NCBI RefSeq assembly: GCF_004362515.1
Contig: NZ_SNXU01000001.1
Coordinates: forward strand, 2,852,001-2,916,000
Direction: 5' to 3'
Source of the DNA: Actinokineospora alba
GTDB lineage: Bacteria; Actinomycetota; Actinomycetes; Mycobacteriales; Pseudonocardiaceae
Length of the DNA stretch: 64,000 nucleotides
Part shown: positions 1 through 12,000 of the stretch, one piece after another
Layout: the number at the start of each line of letters is the position of its first letter
Position numbering within the stretch: position 1 is the stretch's first letter
Translations under genes and position numbers: made by a program
Notes under the pieces: model-generated
What the model saw: the letters and a program-made list of their open reading frames with translations, nothing else
Databases searched by the model: none
What the model was told of the DNA's origin: nothing

Positions 1-2
1 TC

Positions 3-3000
3 TCGCAGACCTCGGAGATCCCGGAGGTCTCGGGGCCGGTCTTGTCGCTGGGTGGATTGTTCTTGCCGCAAGTGCCGCAAGTGCCGCATGTGCCGCATGT
101 GCCGGTGGTGCCGGAGTTGTCGGGGGTGGTGCCGGTTCCTGTTGTGCAGTCTGAGGTGCCGCAGGTGCATGAGGGTGGAGTGCCGCGCTCAGCGGGTGGT
201 GAGCCGTCCTCAGTGGATTCTCGGGTCGTCGGTGATGGCGGCGTGGAGTTGGTGTCTGATGTCGCGGGGTTTGATCCGACGGTTGAGGGTGGTTGGTCGC
301 AGGCGGGGTGGGATGCGGCTGTTCGGTCGGCTGGGTTGTTGTGGGGGGAGATTGATGCGGCGTTGGCTGAGGCGAGGCGGTTGGTTGATGCGGGGTTGGG
401 TGTTGAGCAGCTTGGTGGTGGGTATGCGGAGCGGTTCTGGTTGTTCGAAGAGGTGAAGAGGCTTGTTCCGCAGCCGGGGGGTTTGTTGTATATCGGGGCG
501 CCGAGTGATGTGCAGCGGGAGCGGTTGCGGCGGCTTGATGAGGTGCGTGCGGTTGTGGCGGATGTGTATGTGCGTGATGGCCAGGCGGTGGCGGAGGAGT
601 GGGCGGAGGCTCTGACGGGGCGGTTCGGCTTGGTTCGGACTGGTGGTTTGCCGGGTGGGTTCCCGGCTGGTGATGTTCCAGTTCAGTTGGGTGAGTCGGC
701 GGCTGCCGGTGCGTTGATGGGCTCCGAGTCAGACCTGTGGCCTCCCGTGCGGAGTGATCAGCCGCCACCGGACGCGTTGAGCCAGCAGTTGCATGCGTGG
801 CGGGGCGGGGCGGACAAGGACGGGCGGTTCTTCTTTGATATGGCAGCCAAGTCGTTGGTGGCGGCCAACGGTGTGGTGGTGGCCGGGTTGACCCACGACG
901 TGCGGACGGCATTGGAAACGAGGATCAACCAGATCGTGGACCTGGCGGTCGAGCGTCACGATGCGGGACAGCAGCCGCCGGATGTGCGATTTGTCCTCCG
1001 GCTGACAAGCCGCAGGCAGAAATTGGTCGATTCAGCGGTCCAGCAGACCATGAAGTGGTTGACGGACTTGGTGAACGCTAAGATCCGGGAACGACGGCCT
1101 TCGGCGGAAACGCTGCACTTCACGCCAAGTCGTTCCAATCATCGGCCCCAGACGGGCACAAGACAGCACTTTGATCTGACGTTGCACGAGTCGGCCGCGA
1201 AAAGCCGGCGTGAGTACACCGCTGATCGTGAGCTTGTCGAGCCTTTCTGGATGATCCAGAACGTGTACCTGTGTCTGCCTGCTGTGCAGCGGCTGGAATG
1301 GGTGGTGGAGGGTTTCGTTCGCAGGACCCGGAGTCCGTACAGCGATGTGTCCTCGGTAGGTGACAGGCTGCGGATCTGGGTCATCTCTGACCCCGAGAAT
1401 GCGGCGTACCCGGTGAAGTCGGTGCGGGACATCGTTGCCGGCGTGGTCACGCGGCTGGTCGGTCCCGCGGAGGCCAAGGCTTTCATCACAGAATTCGTCG
1501 ATGTGCATACCTATCCCAAACCTGTGAACCCCAGGTCTCGGTCCGGAATGTTGGTCCAGGTGGGGCCGGATCCGGCTGGCCGACCTTCCGACGATGCCCG
1601 TCGGCCAGGACTGGACGACGCGGCCGTGTCCCAGGCCGTGCTGTTTGACCAGGTTGCGCACGGCGAGGCAGCGACCGAGTTGACTCGGGCGGCCAAGCGT
1701 CTGCGGATGTTGGCGGGTTCCAACCGCGACCTGGCCAGCGGGGTGTTCAGGGAGCAAAAATATGCCGCAGCGGCGTTCTCCCAGTGGCTGGGCGAGCAGT
1801 GCGCGCTGGAGTGGGAGGCATTGGAGCCGGACGCGGATGTGGCTCCGGACCTGGTGGTGGCTCTCGCCGGGCAGCGCACGGCGAATGCCGAGGCTCTTGA
1901 TCGGGTGTTGCGGGAGCAGTTGATCGCGGCGAGGGCGATGTTCCTAAACGCACGGCTGGACGTGGTCGAGAGCGATCCGCAGGGATCGCTGGACCCTACC
2001 GTGCCCGCAGCGGTGATCGAGTCGGTCAAGGCTGCCCTGGCTGAGGGGAGCCACAACGCGTTCAAGCGGGCGAGGTTGAGGCAGGTCGAGCTGACCCGTG
2101 ACGCCGTGGAGTCGTATCGCGCAACCAGCGCGTTGTTCGGTTCTACCAACCCGCCAGACCCGGCTGGTGGTCCGGAGACCGACGGCGTGTCCGGTGCACC
2201 TGTGATGTTCTGGATGAAAAACGCCGGGCCGGATCAGGCGAAAGACCCGCTGGTTCTTCAGGCGAACGAACTCGGCATCGACTTGGATCCAGCTGGTGCG
2301 TCGCCGGATACCGACGTCTTCACGGAGTGGCTGGGTGCGCAGGTGGCGCAGTCTGAGCAGGCGGTGGCGTGGGTTCGTGGTGATGCGCGTCTGGAGAGTT
2401 TGGCGCGGAGCCACCGGGTGTTGGCGGAGTTGTTGGACGCTGAGGTGGCCGATGTCAGGACGCGGCTGGAAGAGCGGTTGGGGCCGTTGGCGCCGCAGGC
2501 AGCGGCGGTGGATGGGGAGATTGCGGCGCTGGTGCCCGATGCGGATGTGACTCTGTCGTTGAGTCAGGTTCTGGCGGATAAGAACGTGGAGAATGCCGAT
2601 GCTTTTGAGCGGGTGTTGCAGGAGCAGGTAGACGCGGTGCTGGGGGTGTTCCGGCTGGAGCGGTTGACTCTGGCTGAATCTGATCCGGATCGGGCGCTGG
2701 AGGTTCAGGCGCGGGAGGAGCTGATCGAGCGGGCGATCGCTGAGCGGGCTCAGGCGACCAAGGAGGCGTTCAAGCGGGCGCGGTCGAGGCAGTTCAAGCT
2801 GACCCTCGCAGCGGTGGAGCGGCACCGTGCGCACGTGTGGCTGGACCTGCTCGAGGGCCGTGATCCGGATTCGGCGGCTGAGCTGCGTGCGGCTGAGGCG
2901 CGAGCCGCGCTTGCGTTCAAGGGTCAACTGTCGGAGCTGAAGGCGCACCATCTGCAGGAGCTGTCCCGCAGGCTGGCGACGGTTGTGCGGGGCATGGATC

Positions 3001-6000
3001 TCGGTGCGGCGATGGACACCCAGTTCACTGCGAACAGGGCGGCGCTCAAGCGCGTGCTGCGGGAGCAGCGGGAGTTGCGGATGCCTGCGTACTGGCCGGA
3101 GCACATGCGGCTGCCGGTTGAGCTGACTAAGGCAGCCCCGGCGGCCCCGGCAGCCCCGGTAGCCCCGGCGGCCCCGGCAGGCCCGGCAGGTTCTCCGGTG
3201 CCCGGCGACGCGAGGTTATTGCCTTCCGACCTGCAAGCCAGGCTCGACGCGACCAAACCCCGGAAGCTTGATGGACTGAGCCGGCACACGGTAATGCGGA
3301 CCGGCAAGGTGGGTAGGTCGTGGCGTGTCTTGTCGGTGGTCGATAAGACTGTTGACGCGGTGCTCGTGGGCGACGCTGCTCTCATGGATGCGGCGCGCGC
3401 TGTGGCAGAGCAGTTGGCTGAGCGTATGAACGCCGGTCATCAGCCGTTGGACGTCCGGATCTACGCGCAGGCACACTTCGCCCACAGTCCCAGTGATGAC
3501 GAGTATCGACTGTTGCGTTCTGATCTGCGCGACTGCGCTGAGGCGCTCGAACAGGCGTTGACAGCGCTGATGCCGTTGGTTGACGGTTCGGCGACGTTCA
3601 CACAGTTGACCAGAGTCGTCTCGGGTGTCGACACCGTCACCCACCCCAAGACCAACGTCGGCACCGACATTCACGTTGGGTTTGAGCTGTTCGAGACGGA
3701 CCCGGTGGGGCTGGAGCACTACGCGGAGCTGCCGAACTTGACCGAGCGTTTCGTTAGGTACAAATCGTTCCTGGACGCGACGGCTGCGAAACGGGTCCGC
3801 GCTTTTGTCATGGGCAAGGCCAGGATGCGGCAGAAGGTGCAGATCGTCGTTGCAGGCTTCTCACCGACGACCGTCCAGAACGCTGTGAAGGATCTCCGGG
3901 CGCGGGTGCTCGCCGGCCTCTACCCGGCCAGGGATGAGCGCGTTCTCATCAATACAGTTGTCGGGCCGGACGTTCGTTTCGCGTTGCACCTCGATGTCAT
4001 CCCCGACGATGCAGACCAGGCAGCAGGTAGCGCGGGGCCGATCGAATCGGAAGCACTGCCCGGACCCGGCAGCACCGTCGTCCCGCCGCCGATCGAACCG
4101 GCGCCTGCCAAGCACGATCAGATCCATAAGCAGGTCGGGTCGGGGGGCGAGTCGTCGGCGACTGGGGCGGCCATGGGAGATGCGTCCGAACTGTGGCGGG
4201 ACAAACCTGCGAGCGCGTTGGCGCCGCCGCGCGGATGGACCGTGAAGCTGAGGTTCGTGCACGACAGCGAGGTGGCGAAGGGGCTGAAGTTCTTCGTCGA
4301 TCTGCCGCCAGGTTCGGTCGCGGTTGAGAACGGCGAGTTGCGGGGTCTTTCCGACAAGAAGGCGCTGCACGAGAGGATCGCCGAGATCGTGGCCTTGGTG
4401 GTCGCTCGTCACGACGCGGAACAGCAGCCGCCGGATGTGCGGGTTCGTTTCCGGTCGCGGAGTGCCGACAGCGTCGCTGTCGAGTCGGCCATGCAGATCA
4501 CCGTGGACTGGTTGGAAGGGCTGGTGAACGCGCAAGTCCAGCTCCAACGGCCGTCGGCGGAACCGCTGCGATTGACCCGATTTCGGCCCCTGCACAAACA
4601 TATCGTGAACCAGCACTTTGAGCTGGTGGAGCACCACTCGGAGCCGCAGGGGCGGCCCGAATACCGCGCGATGCGTGAGCTCGTCGAGTCCTACTGGTCG
4701 AAGTCGGACGAGGAGCTGTCCGTGCCGGCTCTGCGGCGGCTGAAGTGGGTGGTGCAGGGATTCGTCCTGCGGCGGAGTCCAGGTCCGTACGGTGATTCGT
4801 CTTGTGCGGGGGACAGGCTGCGGCTGTTCGTCGTATCGGTGCCGTGGCTGGGAGCGGCCAGGGTGAAGGTCCTGCGGCAGGTGGTCGCTGATGAGGTAGA
4901 GCGGCTGCTGGGCGACTCGGCGAAGGCCGAGGCTTTCCTCACCGAGTTCGTCGATGTGCATGTCCACCCCAACGATCCGGACGGCGCCCGGGACGCTGTG
5001 TTGGTGTACGCGCGGCCGTTCTCGGCTGTCCTGCCGGAAACATCGCTGCCGTCCGGGGGGCGCACCAAGCTGAACACCCGACAGGACCGCCCGGTGGCGG
5101 AAGGGCTGAGTTACGTCATCGATACGCCACCGGAGTCGATTGGGGTGGACGAACTCGGTGAGCTGGTCGGTCTTCCCATCGCCAAAAGGTTGGCGCTGGA
5201 GGGGCGGATCAACGAGATCGTGGACCTGGTGGTCGCCCGCCACGACGCGGAACAGCAGCCGCCGGATCTGCGTTTCCATTTCCGGTCCCACAGTTGGGAC
5301 AGCACCGCTGTCAATAAGGCGTCCGAGCTGACGAAGCGCTGGGTGGAGCGTCGGGTGAACGCGAAGGTCCAGAGCGAACGGCCCTCGGCGGTACCGCTGC
5401 GCATCACGCAAGCTCCAGTCACGAGCAGTATCAGAGCTGGCGTCAGACAGCACTTCGAGCTGGTGGAGTACCACTCGGAGCCGCAGGGGCCAGGCTATTA
5501 CAGCGCTATTCCCGAGCTCGTCGAGACCTACTGGTCGAAGTACGGCGGGCAGCTGCCTGTGCCCGCCGTGCGGCGGTTGCAGTGGGCGGTGGATGGGTTC
5601 CTCCTTAGGAGTCCGAGTCCTTACGGTGACTCCTCCGCCCCGGCGGAGGACAGGCTGCGGCTGTTCGTCGTGTCGGCGCCGGACAGGGCGGCGGCGCGGA
5701 TGGCGTTCGTGTGGCGTGCGGTCAGGCATGTGGCGGAGCGGCGGCTGGGTGACCCCGCGAAGGTCGAGGCCTTCCTCGACGAATTCGTCGAGGTTCTGTA
5801 CACCAGGGCCGCCAAGCGGGAAGGTGTGTTGCTGTACGCGGGGGATCCGGCTGCCAAGCCCCCCGCCGCCAACCGGAAGCGGCCGCGGGGCGGTAACCAG
5901 GACGCACCTACCGGAAAGCGGCGGCGGACCGACGCGGCGGGCGCAGGCACGTCTGGGCACATCGAGTCTTCGCCGGACGGCAGCGCCGTCGACGAGCAGG

Positions 6001-9000
6001 CAGGTCCGCCCGCACCGGACGTCGACATGCTGGATGCCGACGTGTCCGAGGATGGGCACATCGAGCTGCCTTCCGGGTCCACGGCAACCCCGATGGAGTT
6101 GTCCGAGGCGCCCATTGACGCTCCGGGCGAGGTACTGACCAGCGAGCAGGAGGCGTGGCTGCTGGCTGAACTCAGGAAGACCACCGTGCCGAGCGGCTCG
6201 GCCGACAGCCAGGTGTTGCTCACCGGTGAATATGTGGAGGACTACTGCGACCACCGTGCCCACGTGTGGGCAGTGAAGTTGTTGAGCATTGGTGTGCCGA
6301 ACGTCGCGAAGGTGTTCGTCGCAGTCAATGACGGGTTGTACATCGACACTCCGTACGCCTACGGCGCTACCGAAAGCAGCCCGGGGCGGGTGGCCTATGG
6401 ACATCATGTGGCGCCATTGTTCGAGGTCGAGGCAGCCGACGGATCAGGACCGGTGCAGTTGGTGCTGGACCTGACGGTGAGCCCCGATCGGGTCCTGACG
6501 GTGGGCGAATGGCTGGACGCGTTGCACGCTCCCCGGTCCGCGGGAGACACCTCCCGATTGCCCGTCCAGCCACTGCCGACGCACTTCGAGGGCGCCCTGC
6601 CCGACGGTGAGATGCGGCTGGTGGCGTTCGACCCGGCCACGTACTCGCCGCCGTGGCTCGACGACTACTTCCCGAAGACCTTCGACGAGACGAGCCAGTT
6701 CATCGCGGATGGCCCCGAGCTTCTGAACGGTGAGCGGGAAGTCACCGCCCGGCGGGCTTTCCGGCGGTGGCACCACGCGCTGCCGGATTCCGCGCGGGAG
6801 CGGTTCGACACCTGGCACGAGTCCGCGAGTGGATTGGACGTGCGCCGGTTCCAGGACTACTTCCGCGCGCTGAACGAGGCCGAACGCGGCGAGATCGCCG
6901 ACAGGCTGGCCGGCGGTGACGTGTCCGATCTGAGCCCGTCGCTGCGGTTGAGCGTATGGCTGGCGGGCCTTGGCTTGACCGGGGACGGGAACCGGCCGGA
7001 CGCGACTCGGATCCTGGCGGCAGTAGGCATCACCCCGCAGGTGTTGCCGCCGAACGTGTCGTTCGAGGGCATCCAGGACCTCGCGATGTTCTGGCTGCAG
7101 GAGGCTGAGCAGGATCAGGTAGAGGACCTGCTGGAGCAGTTGGCGATCGAGTTGGGTGTCGATCCATGGGACATGTGGGACGGTGCAGAGGAGCAGGTGC
7201 CTGACTCGGTGGCTGTTGATCCGACGAGTGGTTGGTCGGAGGAGGACTGGGCGGCGGCTCTGGAGCGGCTGTTCGCCGGTGATGGGGTGGCGTCCGAGCA
7301 GGCTGGGGCCGAGGACGTGCTGGAGCAGTTGGCGATCGAGTTGGGTGTCGATCCACGGGGCATGTGGGACGGCGCAGAGGAGCAGGTGCCTGACTCGGTG
7401 GCTGTTGATCCGACGAGTGGTTGGTCGGAGGAGGACTGGGCGGCGGCTCTGGAGCGGCTGTTCGCCGGTGATGGGGTGGCGTCCGAGCAGGCTGGGGCCG
7501 AGGACGTGCTGGAGCAGTTGGCGATCGAGTTGGGTGTCGATCCACGGGGCATGTGGGACGGCGCAGAGGAGCAGGTGCCTGACTCGGTGGCTGTTGATCC
7601 GACGAGTGGTTGGTCGGAGGAGGACTGGGCGGCGGCTCTGGAGCGGCAGTTCGCCGGGGTGGCGTCCGAGCAGGCGCCGCTGGAGCAGGACGAGTTCGAC
7701 CTGCCTACGGACGACCCGTCCGGCGATGCGCATCAGCGGGGGCGCGGTGCGCTGGATGAGGCGGTGCCGCGGTTCGAGCGGGCTCCGGTCGACAGGGGCC
7801 CGGAAGAGCGCGTGGCGCCGCCCGCACCGGTGCAGCGGCCGGCGTTCGATGTACGGCGCGCCGTACAGGACGAGACGTCGCCGGTGTCGCCGGAGGACGT
7901 TGCGTGGTACCCGCTCAGGGGTGACCGCAGGTACGGCATGGCCCTCGACACCGCGGAGCACGACCCCAACCGCGACGATCTGATGGCGTTCTCCGACGCG
8001 GCAAATGACCAGAGCCTGCGGACGGTGTTGGAGGAGCACACCAGGCCCGATGGCACGACGGTGCGCACGCCGACGACCGCGTTGTGGGCGGCCACGACGG
8101 ATGGGAACTGGACGCGCCCGGTCCAGCTGGTCTTGGACGGCGAGGGTGACGAGTTCCTCGTTCCGCGCAAGGACGGGACCAGGGCGCGGGTGTCTCCGGA
8201 GCGGATGGCCGAGCTGATCGTGGACTCGCCGATGTTCACGGTGCTCACCAGAGGGCCGGTGCGTCCGCCGCTGCATGTGCTGACCAATGATCCGCAATCC
8301 GACGCGGCCACGGTGAGTGAGTCCAACGAGCGACTGCTGGCAAAACTGGCCGAGCTGACCGGGCCGTGGCAGGGCTTCCACTACACGGGGCCGGTCAAGT
8401 ACGAGTGGGACCCGCTGCTCATTGTTCCAAAGGGGGCGAAGTTCACCGAGTTCTCGCAGCTGACGGTGAACGACCTTGAGCGGGAGTCGGCGGGTCCGGT
8501 ATTCGCGTTCTCGCAGTCGGTCATGGACCGCGACATCTGGGGTCGGTTCGGGCGCGAGGTGCGGCGTGGTACCGCGAAGCTGCGGGATCTCCTGGTGGCG
8601 CCGGGTAAGAGGTTGGTGGTCGTCGCCGCGGACACTCCGGATGGGACGTTCGCGCGTGTGGTGACGAAGAACGGGGTGGTACACGAGGTCAGCGGTGGCC
8701 GGTTGGCGAAGCTGGCCTTGACCGATCCTTCGTTCCGTGCCGAGCTGGCTGGTGACGATTGGGAGTTGGCGCTGGTCGCGAAGGAAAGTGGCAAGCGGGT
8801 CAATTTCGATGGGTTCGGCTTCGACTTCGCCGGTGAGTTGCATGCTCAGGATCTGTTCGGCGAGGTAGTCGCGCCGACCGGGGACGCAGGTACCGATGGC
8901 ACCCGGATCGAGCTGGCCGCCGATTCCGTCCTCGAGCCGGTGTCGGGGTTGCGGGCCGGGGATCTCGACGTGGAGGTGTTGCGGAACGAGGCGGGTGACG

Positions 9001-12000
9001 GTGTCGCGTTCTACGTGCGTGAACCTGGTGAGGGGCGGGAGTCGCCGCGGTACCTGGCCACGAAGAGGTGGGCGCTGAAGGTTACTGCCGACACTGTCTC
9101 CTCGTACAAGGTGGAGAACGCGGATGGCGGGCGGGTGACGGTCGATTCGCCGTGGCCGGTGGGCACCAGGCCGATGTTCGTCTTTGCCAGTGGGTCCGGG
9201 AGCGGCTACCTGGTCAGTCGCCGGGACGGTGCGTCCGAGTGGATCACCCCTGAGCAGTTGGCCAGGCTGCTGCGTGCTGACCCGCGGTTCCGAGAGATCC
9301 TCGGCCGGGACGCGAACGACCACGACCTGGTGCTGGCTTCGCAGTCTGGGCCGGTCGTCGGCGCGAAGGCCGTCGCGGCAGGTCTGCTGGACGGTGGTAT
9401 CGCACGCTACGTACACGTGCCACGGAACGGTATCCGGCTGGACGATACCGGCGGGTTCACTGTGGACGGTGCGGAGCTGACGACAGTGAGGCCGGAGGTC
9501 ACCGCCGATCATGTGCTGACCAGGGCGCTGGCCAACGGCGAATCCGGGACCTACGGCCAGGCCTACCCGCGCGACGCGGAGGACCTGTACGCCGTGCCGA
9601 TGGCGGCGGGCAAGACGAACCCGGTGCAGGACCAGTACTACCTCCGTGAGCTGCCCCCGGGCAGCGCCAAGCGCTACGGCGTCTACCTCGCGCCCTCGGC
9701 GGGCCATGCGGGACCGGTGTGGACCATCGACGGGCACGGGGCAGCCACGTTTTTCGTGGTCGCGATGAAGAACGCGGATCGGCCGTTGCAGGTCGGCGAC
9801 GCTCTTGAGGTCGGCGGCGAGGACATGACGCGGCTCATCGTCACCAGTTCGCTCTTTGGACTGGTCAAGGGCAAAACAGGCTTGCGGGTCGTGCACCAGG
9901 GCTGCGAGGTGAACAAGCCGTTGGACGGATCTCGTCCCAACGCCGCGGAGCAGCTCAAGTACGCGTGGTCGAAGTTCTTGCCCAGCGCGCCCACGACGGA
10001 CGCGAGTACCACGAAGTTCGGCGTGTTCCCGCAGACTGGCGTTCGCATCGCCCAGCAGGGTGGTGTGCTCCAGGAGGTGTCGCCGGAGTCCGGCGGGCAG
10101 CCGCCGATGGTGCCGCTGGCCGACCTGGCTGCCGGGAAGATCGACCAGGTCGAGGCGGAGTTCGCGCACAAGCAAGAGTCGCTTGTGGACGCCGAGGCTG
10201 AGAAGGTGCGCGAGGTGGCCCGGCGGGTGGCCCGTGCGTATGCCTGGCGGGCGCTCAACGGTGCGGGCTTGCCCAAGGTCACGATCACCGGTTACGGCAC
10301 CGCCGGCATGTTCAGATCCGGCGTGAGGACGGGCGCCACCAGGGCCGGTGCGGTGGCTGCCGAGTTCCGGGTGGAAATGGCCGCGGAGTTCGCCCGGCTG
10401 GCGCGGCTGGGGCTGGATGTCCGCCCGGCCGATGTCAAGATCGACATCCTCGGCGAGAGCGTGCCGCCTGACGGCTCGCGGTCCGCGACGATCAGCGTCA
10501 CGCTGCCGGAACACGACCTGGGCGAACGGGAGCTGGCGGTCGTCGAGACCGGCGACGTCAGGGAGATCCCGATCGCCGCGCTCAACCGGGTGTTCGCCAA
10601 ACTCGCCCCCGGTTGGTCCCCGCTCGCACCTACCGGCGGTACGCCGACGGGACAAGCTGCCAGAAATCCGGTGGCGGACGATCGCATGGCCGACGTCAGA
10701 TCGGATGAGGAGCCGGACGACGGGGGTGAGTCGTCGGCGGCCGGTGCGCGGAAGCGGCCGCTGCCTGAAGCTGGTGGGAACGATCCTGCTGGGAAGCGGC
10801 GGCGCGACCTGGCCGGCTTGGCGGTGGATCCGGGTCTGCCGGGCCCGGCGGGTGCTGCGGTGACCGAGGTCGAGCCGACCGCATCGGCGAAACGACCTGG
10901 CGACTGGTTCGGCCGGATCTACGCGGCTCCAGGCGAGGAGTTGGATCTCGGCCTGGGGTATTCGTTGCGGATCGAGAAGGTCAATGGCCTGCTGCGGGTG
11001 GCGCCCGACGGTTCCGGTGTTCTGGACTTCTGGAATCGTCCGGATGTACAGATGAAGGTGCGGAAGTTGCACTGGCGGCTGTTTCAGCGGATGGTGCGTG
11101 GTCATCAGCTTCTGGACCTCCAGATCTCCGTGAAGTCGCATAGCAACAGCTGGCGAACTCGAGAGATGCTCGATGCGCTGACGGGGTGTCGCGACCGGTT
11201 CGAACAGGCGTTGCGCGAGCTGATGCCCTTGGTAGCCGATGCGGTGAAGTTCACGTATCTGGAGGGCCGGAGCAGCTCGCGCTACCGCGACACGGTCGAG
11301 GTCGGGCTCAAGGTGTTGACGACGCGGCCGATGCCGTTGGCGTCCTACGGAACGCGGCGGCAGCTGGCCGCACGTTTCCTTCCCAAAAAGCTCGTCCTGT
11401 CCGAGGCGAACATGGATCAGCTCCGTTTGCTTGCCGGGCAGGTTGATGACTCTGTCCCGGGTGGCCTGGGCAAGAGGCTGAACATCTGGGTCGTCAGCGG
11501 CTCCGAGACCCTTCTCCCGGCGTACCGGAAGGCGGTAATGGAGAATGTGCTGCCTAGTGTCCTCAGCGCGGATTTGATCAAGAGAAAGTGCCGTGTCGGG
11601 GGCCACAGCCAGATCAACATTCTGGCTGGTGTGGTGTTCGATGTCGAGCCGCTTGATGGTGAAGCGGGGTCGAGTACCGCGAAGGTGCCGCTGGTGGACG
11701 TCGACGTCGATGGGCTGGATGAGGCCTCTCGGGCCGCGGCGCTGTTGGACGTGGTGAAGACGTGCACGGTGTTGGACGAGTCGGATGGCAGTCTGCTGCA
11801 TGTCTCCGGTGAGCATGTGGAGGCCGGCGGCCTTTTCCGTGCTCATGTGTGGGCTGCGAAGTTGCGGGATCTTGGTGTTCCTGTCAAGAAGCTGTTCGTG
11901 GCGGTCAATGGCGATGAGATGTTCTTTGATACGCCGTTTGCTTTTGGTGCGACGGTGGATCGTCCAGGGAGGGTGCGGTTCACCCAGCGTGCGGCGCTGT

